From an uncultured Desulfovibrionaceae bacterium (GTDB lineage Bacteria; Desulfobacterota; Desulfovibrionia; Desulfovibrionales; Desulfovibrionaceae), in NCBI GenBank assembly GCA_949741925.1, contig CATJOY010000054.1:1-64000 (forward strand): a DNA stretch of 64,000 bases. The letters run 5' to 3'. Of this stretch, positions 1 to 8,804 are shown piece by piece. Made by a program: the position numbers and the translations under genes. Every line of letters starts with the position of its first letter. The stretch's first letter is position 1. Under the pieces are notes generated by a model. It was given only the letters and a program-made list of their open reading frames with translations, made no database searches and had not been told where the DNA came from.

Positions 1-273
1 AAGATCTACACCATTCCTGCCGGATCCTTCAAAGGACAGACCGAAGATGTGTATACCCATGGTTCTTTGCAACAATGGGCCGCTTCTACTGAAATGCCTG
101 AGGATGTTGCTTATAGATTTGTGAAAATGATCATCGACCACGCGGATAAGTTTAAGGATTACCACGCTGCCGGCGGTCTCATCACGCGCGAAGTCCTCAC
201 CTTCGGTGTTACGCCCGAAAACGTGCACCCAGGCGCCTACCGCGCCTTTAAGGAAGCCGGTCTCATGCAGTAA
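1..273 (+). CDS. TAXI-family TRAP transporter solute-binding protein, C-terminal part
   Basis: This is an open frame from base 1 to the TAA at 271-273; the 5' end lies outside the window. The visible 90 residues contain IYTIPAGSFKGQTEDV and a tail rich in VTPENVHPGA, which resembles the C-terminus of TAXI-type extracytoplasmic solute receptors. Such proteins bind carboxylates or amino acids in the periplasm and pass them to a DctM-type permease. The permease genes would lie upstream, outside the window. A hairpin follows the stop, so this is probably the last gene of its transcript. Its position next to a hydroxyacid/oxoacid catabolic cluster suggests, without proving, that it imports that substrate. 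Confidence 0.7.
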   Translation, partial: KIYTIPAGSFKGQTEDVYTHGSLQQWAASTEMPEDVAYRFVKMIIDHADKFKDYHAAGGLITREVLTFGVTPENVHPGAYRAFKEAGLMQ

Positions 274-277
274 ATGC

Positions 278-308
278 GAAAGAGCGGGGCTTTATGCCGC
301 GCTCTTTC
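278..308 (+). terminator. hairpin after the TAXI gene
   Basis: GAAAGAGCG (278-286) pairs perfectly with CGCTCTTTC (300-308). The stem ends in a T-rich arm but no long T-run follows. It separates the transporter gene from the dehydrogenase gene starting at 391. Confidence 0.5.
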
Positions 309-390
309 CTTGCCCTGCCTCAAGGCCCTCTCCGGAATCCTTGGCGGAAGCTCTGGAGATCTCACCTTCCCTCATCAAGGTCTTGTATTC

Positions 391-1803
391 ATGAATACGC
401 TCTTGTTGAAAGAACTCGAACAGGCCGCAGGAAAAAACTATGTTTTTACTTCCTCCATCGACAGGGAACTGTATTCCTATGATGCAACCAAGGAGCGCAG
501 GGTGCCCGAGGCCGTTGTGCGGGCGGTGGATGCCGGGCAGATCGCTCGGGTTTTGGCCCTCTGTTCCAGGCATGGCATCCCCGTTACTCCCCGCGGCGCC
601 GGCACGGGCTTATCAGGAGGCAGCCTGCCCATGTGCGGCGGCGTGGTCCTCGATTGTTCCGGGATGAACAAAATCCTTGAACTTTCCCCACAGCATATGG
701 TCGCCGTGGTGCAGCCCGGCGTTGTCAACGGAGCACTCCAGCAGGAAGCGGCCCGGTATGGGCTTTTCTTTCCCCCTGATCCGGCCAGCTTGGATATGAG
801 CACCTTGGGCGGCAATGTGGCCGAAAACGCCGGGGGTCCGCGCGCTGTGAAATACGGCGTCATGCGTGACTACGTGCTGGGGTTGAAAGTCGTTCTGGCC
901 GACGGCCGGATTATGGATACGGGCGGGCGGACCATCAAGAACGTGGCCGGGTACGATCTCACCCGGCTCTTTGTGGGCAGTGAAGGCACGTTGGGGGTTA
1001 TTGTAGAGGCTACACTCCGCCTTTTTCCCATCCCCGAACACAAGGCCGCCATCAATGGCTTTTTCTCTTCTGCTCGCGCTGCGGCTTTGGCTGTACAGCG
1101 TATTCTGACCAGCGGCATACGGCCTGCGGCTTTGGAATTCCTGGATAACAGCACGCTGAAGGCCGTATCTCGCATGGGGTTACATGTGCCCCAAGGAGCA
1201 CAGGCCTTCTTGCTTGTAGACGTTGACGGGCCTGAGGAAGTTACGATTCGGCATCTTGAGCGTATCCGTTCTTTGATGATGGATCATGAAGACAGAGCCC
1301 TTCAAACCCATGCCTCGGCCTCACCCGAGGAATACGAGGAAGTCTGGAAAATTCGCCGCTCCGTGGGACCGGCTGTTCACAGTCTTGGTTCCGGTTGCAT
1401 TGCTGAGGATATTGTGGTGCCCTTGGGTTCCATAGCCGCCATGGTGGAGCGTACCGCCGAAATAGCATCTACAAGCGGTTTGTATATCTGCTGCTACGGG
1501 CATTCCGGCGATGGCAATCTTCACGTCAATATCGTCTATGACAAGGAACGGCAGGATCAGGCCAAGCATGCTTGGGATACGGCAGCGATGATCTTTGATG
1601 CCGCCATTGCTCTCCAGGGCAGCATCAGTGGGGAACACGGCATCGGCATGATCAAGCTTGGCTTCCTGGCCCGGGGCATTGATCCGGTGGCTCTGGATGT
1701 TATGCAGCGCATCCGCCGCCTTCTCGACCCGGCCGGTATATTGAACCCCTGCAAAGCCCTTCCCGAGCCCGAAGCAGGCATGATTCCGGGAGATGCCCCA
1801 TGA
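391..1803 (+). CDS. glcD: FAD-linked 2-hydroxyacid dehydrogenase, GlcD-like
   Basis: Predicted FAD subunit that oxidises a 2-hydroxy acid (glycolate, D-lactate or an aryl-lactate) to the 2-oxo acid and passes electrons to the Fe-S protein encoded next. The PP-loop PRGAGTGLSGGS (about residues 67-78) is typical of FAD_binding_4. GHSGDGNLHVN (about 370) and SGEHGIG (about 413) are typical of the FAD-oxidase C-terminal domain. The frame is open back to 274, but ATG 391 gives the usual N-terminus (MNTLLLKELEQ), so I chose it; length 470 residues fits GlcD. The stop overlaps the next start as ATGA, indicating translational coupling. The exact substrate cannot be read from sequence. Confidence 0.85.
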   Translation: MNTLLLKELEQAAGKNYVFTSSIDRELYSYDATKERRVPEAVVRAVDAGQIARVLALCSRHGIPVTPRGAGTGLSGGSLPMCGGVVLDCSGMNKILELSPQHMVAVVQPGVVNGALQQEAARYGLFFPPDPASLDMSTLGGNVAENAGGPRAVKYGVMRDYVLGLKVVLADGRIMDTGGRTIKNVAGYDLTRLFVGSEGTLGVIVEATLRLFPIPEHKAAINGFFSSARAAALAVQRILTSGIRPAALEFLDNSTLKAVSRMGLHVPQGAQAFLLVDVDGPEEVTIRHLERIRSLMMDHEDRALQTHASASPEEYEEVWKIRRSVGPAVHSLGSGCIAEDIVVPLGSIAAMVERTAEIASTSGLYICCYGHSGDGNLHVNIVYDKERQDQAKHAWDTAAMIFDAAIALQGSISGEHGIGMIKLGFLARGIDPVALDVMQRIRRLLDPAGILNPCKALPEPEAGMIPGDAP

Positions 1804-3089
1804 ACCGCCCTCATCATAGCGCTTCCACAGACACAGAAAAGCGCTCCACGTTTGACCAGGAGGTTCTGGCCGCTTCCCACAGGTGCGCCCTCTGCGGTAC
1901 GTGTCAGAAGGAATGTCCTGTTTACGGCGCTCGGAGGAGGGAAGGTCTCTCGGCGCGAGGGCGTTTGCGCCTGCTCACGGCCCGTTTCGAGGGATATCTG
2001 GACAAGAATACGGAAAAAGCACTGGCTGAGGCTGCGGATCAGTGTATGCTCTGTGGGCGTTGCTCCAAAAACTGCCCTAACGATGTTCCCGGCATGGAGA
2101 CCTTCAAAGCTGCACGCGCCTTTTTCGCGGAAACAGGCGTTTCTGCGGGTATGCTTTCCCCACGCAGACTGCTGCTTGCCCGGATGCTTCCTTCTCCCCG
2201 GCTCTTCAGGGCGATGCTTGCCCTCTGCCGTAGCGGCAAACCGCTCCTGGATCAGCTCTTGACCCGCTTTTCCGGCCTTTCCATGCTCCTCCCCTTGCTG
2301 GCTGGGGCAGAGAAGCTTCCTCCGGTAGCCTCCCACGCCGCCCTTTTCGATGTGCCCGACGAAGTGGCCGGTCCGGCAGGAGCGCCCCGCGTCGCTCTGT
2401 TCAGCGGTTGTTTGGGAACATGGATGCGCCCGGGGCTGCTACGCGCAACGATCCGATCCCTCTCCCGCCGTTTTACCGTGAGTATCCCCAAGCTTCAGGG
2501 GTGCTGCGGTCTGCCTGCCCTCTCCGGCGGTTTTCCCCAGGCAGCCACTCTGCTTATGGAACGCAATATCGAAGCGCTTATGGCGGCTCGGGCCGATCTT
2601 ATCGTTACTCCGTGCGCCTCGTGCGCTCATACCCTGGCGCACGAGACGCCCGGCCGCGTCTCTCCGGCCATGGCGGAAAAAGCAGCTCTTCTCGCTCCCA
2701 AAGTGCGTGAACTTTCTCTGCTCATGGCGGAAGAACCCGGTCTGTGCCTTCCCGCCGGAAAAAACGGTAGCCCTGTTTTCGTCCACGTACCGTGTCATCT
2801 TTCAGTGAGTTTCGGCGTTTCCTGTGCCCCTGGCGATGTTCTGCGCCGTGCCGGTATCGATACCTTCACCGATGGCGGCGAGCAATGCTGCGGCGGTGGC
2901 GCGCTTGTCCCTCAACTCAACCCCGGTTTGTCTACGGATGTTTTTCAGCGTGCTCGGGCAGCTTTCAACAGATCCGGCGCCGCAATCGTGGCCACGGAAT
3001 GCAGCGGCTGCTTTATCCAGTGGACGCGCTGTTTGCCCACAGCCCGAGTGCTCCATCCCGTGGAACTCCTTTTTGCCGAGCGCTCCTGA
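1800..3089 (+). CDS. glcF: Fe-S electron-transfer subunit, GlcF-like
   Basis: Partner of the preceding FAD subunit. It has two ferredoxin-type CxxCxxCxxxCP clusters (Cys29/32/35/39 and Cys82/85/88/92) followed by two CCG domains with CCGLPALSGG (about 235) and CCGGG (about 363), as in GlcF, LutA and heterodisulfide reductase subunit D. It would carry electrons from the flavin to a quinone or a membrane acceptor. The start ATG lies inside the stop of the upstream gene (4-base ATGA overlap), so the pair is almost certainly co-translated. 429 residues is normal for GlcF. No membrane segment is evident. Confidence 0.85.
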   Translation: MNRPHHSASTDTEKRSTFDQEVLAASHRCALCGTCQKECPVYGARRREGLSARGRLRLLTARFEGYLDKNTEKALAEAADQCMLCGRCSKNCPNDVPGMETFKAARAFFAETGVSAGMLSPRRLLLARMLPSPRLFRAMLALCRSGKPLLDQLLTRFSGLSMLLPLLAGAEKLPPVASHAALFDVPDEVAGPAGAPRVALFSGCLGTWMRPGLLRATIRSLSRRFTVSIPKLQGCCGLPALSGGFPQAATLLMERNIEALMAARADLIVTPCASCAHTLAHETPGRVSPAMAEKAALLAPKVRELSLLMAEEPGLCLPAGKNGSPVFVHVPCHLSVSFGVSCAPGDVLRRAGIDTFTDGGEQCCGGGALVPQLNPGLSTDVFQRARAAFNRSGAAIVATECSGCFIQWTRCLPTARVLHPVELLFAERS

Positions 3090-3170
3090 AAGATCTCTCC
3101 ATCCTTGCAGACCATCCGGAGGAAGGCCTTAAAAAAGAAAAACGGCTTGGCTTCATCGGCGTGTCCTTGC

Positions 3171-3199
3171 TTGACTTCTCTCTATGAACCTTTTACTAT
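3171..3199 (+). promoter_or_regulatory. sigma70-type promoter before the acyl-CoA synthetase
   Basis: TTGACT (3171-3176) lies 17 bases before TACTAT (3194-3199), a good -35/-10 pair. The -10 overlaps the palindrome at 3195-3216, so binding there would block polymerase. This gives the synthetase/iorAB genes their own start point, separate from glcDF. Confidence 0.55.
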
Positions 3200-3216
3200 T
3201 TCATTATTCAAATAGT
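3195..3216. promoter_or_regulatory. operator-like inverted repeat
   Basis: ACTATTT (3195-3201) and AAATAGT (3210-3216) are perfect inverted arms around an 8-base AT-rich centre. The site sits on the predicted -10 element in a local AT-rich island. It is a candidate binding site for the IclR-type regulator encoded at 8003-8755, though no second identical copy was seen. Confidence 0.45.
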
Positions 3217-3273
3217 AGTCCATATTATGAATAAATGCTTGTGTTGGATATCCCGTACAACCAGGAGCGCCTT

Positions 3274-5457
3274 GTGAAACGATCTCGTTGGAAACTGGAT
3301 GCCTTTTTTACGCCCCGTTCCATCGCCGTGATAGGCGCTTCGCCCAATTCCGGCGCAGGAGCCATTTCCATCAACAACATGCATCGTATAGGCTATACGG
3401 GCAAAATCTACCCTGTGAACCCGAAATACAACGAGGTGCTTGGCCACACCTGCTTTCCTTCTCTCCACGATCTGCCCGAAGTACCTGATTGCGCCGCTGT
3501 ACTGCTGGGCAGCAGCTCCCTTTTGCCCATGCTGGAACAAGCGCAGGCCTTCGGGGTGAAGGGCGTGTGGGGCTTTGCCAGTGGATTTGCGGAAACAGGC
3601 GCGGAGGGCAAGATCATACAGGCCCGCATCCATGATTTCTGCCGCGAGACCGGCCTCATGTTTTGCGGTCCTAACTGTGTGGGCTATGCCAACATAGCGG
3701 ATCGGGTTTGCATGTACAGTGCCCCTTTGCCGCAAGAATTCAAGAAAGGCGGTATCGGCGTTATTGCGCAAAGCGGCGCGGTGCTGCTGGCTCTGGGGAA
3801 CTCTATCCGCAAGGCGGGCTTTTCTTATCTGATTTCCTCCGGCAATGAGGCTGCCCTCGGCCTGGCCGATTATATGGAATATCTTATTGATGATTCGCGG
3901 ACAGACGTCATCGCGCTCTTTATTGAAACGATCCGCGATCCTGAAGGCTTTGCCTCTGCCTGTACGCGCGCTTTTGCCTGCGGCAAACCGGTGATCGCGC
4001 TTAAAGTAGGCCGTTCCGAACTGGCCTGCCGCGTAGCGGCTACCCATACCGGGGCCCTTGCCGGCAGTGATGCGATTCTCGATGCGCTGTTTCGCAAGGT
4101 GCATGTCCTGCGAGTAAACACGCTGGACGAGCTGCTTGAGACTTCTGTGCTCTTCAGCGGATTAAAGGGGTTTAGGGTGACCTCTCCACGCGTGGGCATG
4201 ACCGCGGTCTCCGGGGGCGAGATGGGCATGCTGGCAGATATCTGCTCAGCGAGCGGGCTTATTTTTCCCCCGCTTTCCGCAAAGGGCAAGGAGAGCCTGC
4301 GCCATGTGCTGCCCCCGTATTCTCCTCTGGCCAATCCGTTGGATGCCTGGGGCAGTGGGGATCTGCGCGAGGCCTACCCTGCCAGCCTGGATATCCTTGC
4401 TGCTGAAGAAGATGTAGAAACCCTCATCGTTTCTCAGGATATACCCGGCAACATGGCTCCTGACCAGGTGGAGCAGTTCTCTGACGTGGCCCGTGCAGCC
4501 GTGGCTGTGCGCGCACGCTGTAGCAAACCCGTTGTTGTTGTTTCCAATATCTCCGGCGGCATTGCCCCGGCTATCCAGAAAATTCTGGATGAGGGCAATG
4601 TGCCTGTGGTCCAGGGCACGGGGACGGGCATTCCTGCCATTCGCCGTTGGATGGATTGGACGGCCGCTTCTATGGCGCGCCTTGGCGGAAGTGGGGAAGG
4701 GGAAGCGCTTCCCCGCTTGGAGCCCCTGCCCGAGAGCTTGCGTCAGGAACTCAAGACCTGTGAAGGAATTCTGCCCTATGCCCTGGCCGTGCGGCTGCTC
4801 AGACATTTCGGGATGCCGGTAGACCATGAACGGCTGGTCGCCACCCTTGCTCAAGCCAAGGAGGCCGCGCGCCACATTGGTTACCCCGTGGCCTTGAAAA
4901 CCATCTCCGCGGCTATCCCGCATAAGACCGAAACCGGGCTTGTAAAGCTCAACCTGCACAACGACGCCGAACTTGAAGCCGCTTGGAAGATCCTTGAAGA
5001 GAACCTTGCCGCCCACCACCCGGATACGGCCATTGAAGGCCTGCTCGTTCAGGCCATGGCCCGCGCGGACAAAGGCAGCAGCGACATTACGGAAACCATT
5101 GTCGGCGCTCACCGTGACCCACATTTTGGTGTTGCCGTCATGGTGGGCCTGGGCGGTATCTTCGTGGAATTGCTCCACGATGTTTCTTTGGAACTGGCTC
5201 CCCTCACTCCGGACCAGGCCCGCAGGATGCTCAGCGGCCTTCAGGCTTCTCAGCTCCTCTACGGTTTCCGCGGCAGGCCTGAAGCCGATACGGAAGCCCT
5301 TGAAGACGTTTTAGTCCGCCTTTCCGCCCTCTGTGAGGCCTTGGGCGAAAAATTAGTCTCCATTGATCTTAACCCCGTCATGGTCCTGCCCAAAGGGGAG
5401 GGGGTCCGTATTGTGGATATCGTCATACAGACGGCCCCCACACCCGCTCATGCATAA
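3274..5457 (+). CDS. ADP-forming acyl-CoA synthetase, alpha-beta fusion
   Basis: Predicted acyl-CoA + ADP + Pi = acid + CoA + ATP, the ATP-conserving last step of oxo-acid fermentation. Domains in order: CoA-binding Rossmann fold (IAVIGASPNSGAG near the N-terminus), succinyl-CoA-ligase-like domains with the ATHTGALAGSD segment that carries the expected phospho-His, then a C-terminal ATP-grasp domain (GYPVALKTISAAIPHKTE; VMVGLGGIFVELLHD). Length about 727 residues fits single-chain ACD enzymes; no GNAT domain is attached. I prefer GTG 3274 because AGGAG (3263-3267) is 6 bases upstream; ATG 3235 is in frame but lacks an SD. Neighbouring iorAB supports aryl- or branched-chain acyl-CoA as substrate. 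Confidence 0.85.
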   Translation: MKRSRWKLDAFFTPRSIAVIGASPNSGAGAISINNMHRIGYTGKIYPVNPKYNEVLGHTCFPSLHDLPEVPDCAAVLLGSSSLLPMLEQAQAFGVKGVWGFASGFAETGAEGKIIQARIHDFCRETGLMFCGPNCVGYANIADRVCMYSAPLPQEFKKGGIGVIAQSGAVLLALGNSIRKAGFSYLISSGNEAALGLADYMEYLIDDSRTDVIALFIETIRDPEGFASACTRAFACGKPVIALKVGRSELACRVAATHTGALAGSDAILDALFRKVHVLRVNTLDELLETSVLFSGLKGFRVTSPRVGMTAVSGGEMGMLADICSASGLIFPPLSAKGKESLRHVLPPYSPLANPLDAWGSGDLREAYPASLDILAAEEDVETLIVSQDIPGNMAPDQVEQFSDVARAAVAVRARCSKPVVVVSNISGGIAPAIQKILDEGNVPVVQGTGTGIPAIRRWMDWTAASMARLGGSGEGEALPRLEPLPESLRQELKTCEGILPYALAVRLLRHFGMPVDHERLVATLAQAKEAARHIGYPVALKTISAAIPHKTETGLVKLNLHNDAELEAAWKILEENLAAHHPDTAIEGLLVQAMARADKGSSDITETIVGAHRDPHFGVAVMVGLGGIFVELLHDVSLELAPLTPDQARRMLSGLQASQLLYGFRGRPEADTEALEDVLVRLSALCEALGEKLVSIDLNPVMVLPKGEGVRIVDIVIQTAPTPAHA

Positions 5458-5478
5458 CCCCTTTACGGAGAGAGCATT

Positions 5479-7248
5479 ATGAAAGAACTCCTGTCCGGCA
5501 ATGAAGCGCTCGCCCGCGGCGCTCTGGAAGCTGGTATCGAGATATCCTGCGGCTATCCCGGAACGCCTAGTTCTGAAATTCTTGAAAATGTCAGTAAATA
5601 CAAGGAAATATATTCTGAATGGTCCGTCAACGAAAAGGTGGCTATGGATGCCGCCGCCGGCGCCGCCTATTCCGGACGCCGCGCCCTGGTTACCACAAAG
5701 CAAGTGGGCATGAACGTCATGTCCGATTCCTTGTTTTATACGGCCTACACCGGTGCGGAAGCCGCTCTTGTGGTCATCACCGCCGATGATCCGGGCCTGT
5801 TTAGTTCGCAAAATGAGCAGGATAACCGTCATTACGCCAAACTCGGCAAATTCCCTATGCTGGAACCTGCCAACAGCCAGGAATGCAAGGATTTTATGCT
5901 TGAAGCCGTGGCCATGAGCGAAATGTTCGATACCCCTGTGGTTATTCGTACGACTATGCGCACCTCCCATTCTAAGTCTGTGGTTGAACTGGGAGAACCT
6001 GCCGTGTATGGCCGGGGCGTGTCCCCCTTTCCCCGCAATGTAGAAAAGTACAATTGCATGTGCACGTGGGCCCGCCAACGCCACTATATTCTTGAAGACC
6101 GCCTGCGTGCCCTTGCCGCATGGAGCAATACCTGGTCCGGCAACCGTATTGAATGGGGAACCCGCGCCTATGGCTTCATTGCCGGCGGCATCCTTTATGA
6201 ATATGTAAAACAAGTTTTCCCTGAAGCCTCCCTTCTCAAGCTCGGCATGTGCTATCCTTTGCCTGAAAAACTGATCCGCGAGTTTGCCGAGGGTGTGGAG
6301 AAGGTTATTGTGGTGGAAGAACTGGATCCGTTTATTGAAGAGCAGGTCCGCGCCATGGGCATTCATGCCCGCGGCAAGGATATTTTTTCCCTTTGCGGCG
6401 AACTGCTCCCTGAAGATATCGCCGCAAGCTGCCGCAAGGCGGGCATCCTTAAAGGCGAGGCCCCGGCGGTGAAAGACTATGCCGCCGGTCTGCCTCTTCG
6501 CAGCCCGCTGCTCTGTGCCGGCTGCCCCCACCGCTCCACCTTTTATACTCTCTCGCTCCTGGGGCTGCCTGTGGCCGGAGATATTGGCTGCTATAACCTC
6601 GGTACGCTGCCCCCCTTCAACGCACAGCACACCATGGGCGCTATGGGCGCCAGCGTAGGCGTACTGCACGGCATGGGCTTGTCAGGCCTACGCGAACACG
6701 CCGTTTGCACCATTGGCGATGGCACGTTTTTTCATTCCGGCGTGGCCCCTCTCCTGAATATGGTCCACAACAAAGGCAAGGGCACGGTCATCATCATGGA
6801 TAACCGCACCACCGCCATGACCGGCCATCAAGATAATCCAGGCATTGAAGCTACCCTCTCCCTTGGCAGGGTAACGCCTGTGGATATCCCCACCCTTTGC
6901 CGTGCCTGCGGCGTGGAGAAGGTCGTTTCCGTCAACGCCTTTAATCTGGCGGAGGTACGCCGCGGCCTGGAAGAATGCGTGGCCTATGGAGGCGTATCCG
7001 TGCTCATTACCCGCGGCGACTGCGTGTTCGTTTCGCGCAATCCCCAGCCCGCCTGCGCGGTCGATCACAGCAAGTGCATAGCCTGCGGCAAATGCATCCA
7101 AAGCGGCTGCCCCTCCGTGGTCCTTTCCGATGAAATCAACCCTAAGAACGGCAAGCGCAAAGCGCGCATCGATAGCGTGACCTGCGTGGGTTGCGGCATC
7201 TGCGCGCAGATTTGCCCCGCGCATGCCATTTCTGAGCCTGAAGCCTAG
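5479..7248 (+). CDS. iorA: indolepyruvate:ferredoxin oxidoreductase alpha subunit
   Basis: Oxidatively decarboxylates an aryl 2-oxo acid to the aryl-acyl-CoA and reduces ferredoxin. The N-terminal pyrimidine-type domain starts LLSGNEALARGALEAG with GYPGTPSSE. The TPP-binding domain contains GDIGCYNLG and IGDGTFFHSG. The last 60 residues hold two 4Fe-4S motifs, CIACGKCIQSGCP and CVGCGICAQICP. 589 residues is the usual IorA length. It lies 21 bases after the acyl-CoA synthetase with a GGAGAG SD, and 14 bases before iorB. The enzyme is oxygen-sensitive in known examples, consistent with an anaerobe. Confidence 0.92.
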   Translation: MKELLSGNEALARGALEAGIEISCGYPGTPSSEILENVSKYKEIYSEWSVNEKVAMDAAAGAAYSGRRALVTTKQVGMNVMSDSLFYTAYTGAEAALVVITADDPGLFSSQNEQDNRHYAKLGKFPMLEPANSQECKDFMLEAVAMSEMFDTPVVIRTTMRTSHSKSVVELGEPAVYGRGVSPFPRNVEKYNCMCTWARQRHYILEDRLRALAAWSNTWSGNRIEWGTRAYGFIAGGILYEYVKQVFPEASLLKLGMCYPLPEKLIREFAEGVEKVIVVEELDPFIEEQVRAMGIHARGKDIFSLCGELLPEDIAASCRKAGILKGEAPAVKDYAAGLPLRSPLLCAGCPHRSTFYTLSLLGLPVAGDIGCYNLGTLPPFNAQHTMGAMGASVGVLHGMGLSGLREHAVCTIGDGTFFHSGVAPLLNMVHNKGKGTVIIMDNRTTAMTGHQDNPGIEATLSLGRVTPVDIPTLCRACGVEKVVSVNAFNLAEVRRGLEECVAYGGVSVLITRGDCVFVSRNPQPACAVDHSKCIACGKCIQSGCPSVVLSDEINPKNGKRKARIDSVTCVGCGICAQICPAHAISEPEA

Positions 7249-7262
7249 TAAGGAGTCCGCCC

Positions 7263-7853
7263 ATGAAAACTGTTCGTTTCCTCATCACCGGCGTCGGAGG
7301 CCAGGGCACTATCCTTGCCAGCGACATCATCGCTGAAGTGGGGCTCCGGCTGGGGTATGACGCCAAAAAATCGGATATCCTCGGCCTTGCCGTGCGCGGC
7401 GGTTCTGTGGTCAGCCATGTCATCTGGGGCGAAAATGTCCGCGCGCCCATGATCGATAAAGGCACCGCCGATTGCTACCTTAGTTTTGAATGGCTCGAAG
7501 GCCTGCGCCACCTGGGCTATACCCATAAGAATACCCTTGTTTTCGCCAACGATTGGCGCATCGATCCTGTTTCGGTGAGTTCCGGAGCAGCCGTGTATCC
7601 CTCTGTGGATTCCATCCGCGCTGCCATGCGCGAACACTGTGCTTGTCTCCATGAGATCCCGGCCACGTCTTTGGCCGTATCCATGGGGAATTCCCGCGTC
7701 TTCAACAGTGTGATCATTGGCGGTCTGGCTCGCTTCGCCGGAGGTGATCCGGAGGTGTGGCGCTCCGTCGTTACCGACCGTGTTCCTGCCAAGGTCCGCG
7801 AAGTCAACGCACAGGCCTTTGATAAAGGGTTTCGGTACGCTTTCCCTGCGTAA
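7263..7853 (+). CDS. iorB: indolepyruvate:ferredoxin oxidoreductase beta subunit
   Basis: Gamma-type domain partner of IorA. The N-terminal FLITGVGGQGTILASDIIAE and the GLAVRGGSVVSHV segment are characteristic of the beta subunit of 2-oxoacid:ferredoxin oxidoreductases. 196 residues is normal. An AAGGAG SD (about 7249-7254) precedes the ATG, and the 14-base gap to iorA implies one transcript. With the upstream synthetase it would form a 2-oxo acid to ATP module. Confidence 0.92.
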   Translation: MKTVRFLITGVGGQGTILASDIIAEVGLRLGYDAKKSDILGLAVRGGSVVSHVIWGENVRAPMIDKGTADCYLSFEWLEGLRHLGYTHKNTLVFANDWRIDPVSVSSGAAVYPSVDSIRAAMREHCACLHEIPATSLAVSMGNSRVFNSVIIGGLARFAGGDPEVWRSVVTDRVPAKVREVNAQAFDKGFRYAFPA

Positions 7854-7894
7854 AGGGAGGAGAGATCATCGTCTTGCTCTGAGGAACCAGGGGC

Positions 7895-7924
7895 TTTACA
7901 AAGGCATCGAGCGCATTTTATAGA
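7895..7924 (+). promoter_or_regulatory. promoter candidate before the IclR gene
   Basis: TTTACA (7895-7900) and TATAGA (7919-7924) are spaced by 18 bases in an AT-rich stretch after iorB. Just downstream, CAATA-AA-TATTG (7942-7953) is a short perfect inverted repeat that could be an autoregulatory operator. Confidence 0.4.
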
Positions 7925-8002
7925 TTATGGCATAATTTGTGCAATAAATATTGTAATACGTTGCTACGAATCGTCTACAAGATGCCTCTGGAGAGAAAGA
8001 CC

Positions 8003-8755
8003 ATGATGACCTCTTCTCAAAAGATATTTAAAGTTCTTGAGTTCCTTTGCGCCAAAGGCCCCCATAAGGCCTTGGAGATCAGTAAAACCTTGGATCTTCA
8101 AAAAAGTTCTGTCCATCGATTTCTCAATAGCCTCATTGCTTTCGGCTATGTACGCAAGGATGAGCGCAGCGGCACCTTTTCAGCCACGCTTAAAGTGGCT
8201 CAGCTTGGGGCCATGGCCAGTCGGAGTTTCGATCTTGTTGAAACAGGCAGGCACTATATGCGCGATATCATAGCTCATTATAGTCAGGCATCTGTCAGTT
8301 TTGGAACGCTTATCGAGAAGCAAGTATTTGTCGTGCGCCGCGAAATCCCGGTGAGTACTGTTATCCATCTCGATATGAACCAGGAGATTCCCGCCTACTG
8401 CACGGGCATAGGCAAAGCGCTCCTCTCCACTCGAAGTGAGGAAGAAATCGACGAATACATCAGAACTGTGCCCCGCACGCCCTTTACCGCAAAAACCCTC
8501 GTGGACGGTCAAGAGCTGAAAGCTTCTCTCATGGAAGCCAAAATGAACGGGTATGCCCAGGATGAGGGTGAACTCTATGAGACGCTTCATTGCGTAGCCG
8601 TGCCTGTTATCACCGCCAACGGCGGGCCGTGGGCCCTCAGCCTTTCCGGTCATCACGCCATTATCTGTGAATACGGCGTGGAAAACATCATACAATATCT
8701 GAAGCAGACGGTCTGGAACATGACCTCGGGATGCGCCATCGATCCCCTAGCTTGA
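8003..8755 (+). CDS. IclR-family transcriptional regulator
   Basis: DNA-binding regulator, probably local. The N-terminal winged HTH contains SQKIFKVLEFLCAK and LDLQKSSVHRFLNSL (about residues 5-45); the rest is an IclR effector domain with YCTGIGKALLS and CVAVPVI. ATG 8003 is chosen because GGAGAG (7990-7995) is 7 bases away; the frame is open to 7937, but that region has no SD and overlaps promoter-like AT-rich sequence. 250 residues is the family norm. It sits between iorAB and the amidohydrolase, all on the same strand, so it probably senses the substrate or an intermediate of this island. Confidence 0.9.
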   Translation: MMTSSQKIFKVLEFLCAKGPHKALEISKTLDLQKSSVHRFLNSLIAFGYVRKDERSGTFSATLKVAQLGAMASRSFDLVETGRHYMRDIIAHYSQASVSFGTLIEKQVFVVRREIPVSTVIHLDMNQEIPAYCTGIGKALLSTRSEEEIDEYIRTVPRTPFTAKTLVDGQELKASLMEAKMNGYAQDEGELYETLHCVAVPVITANGGPWALSLSGHHAIICEYGVENIIQYLKQTVWNMTSGCAIDPLA

Positions 8756-8804
8756 CCTGTTCCCGAAACCATGCTCCCGCCGCTGCATACCACATGAGGC
8801 CAGC

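Noticed and set aside
5353-6669. 438-codon minus-strand frame opposite the synthetase end and iorA
   Set aside because: Antisense to a clear iorA with intact motifs; the translation is low-complexity Gly/His/Ala-rich and shows no family motifs.
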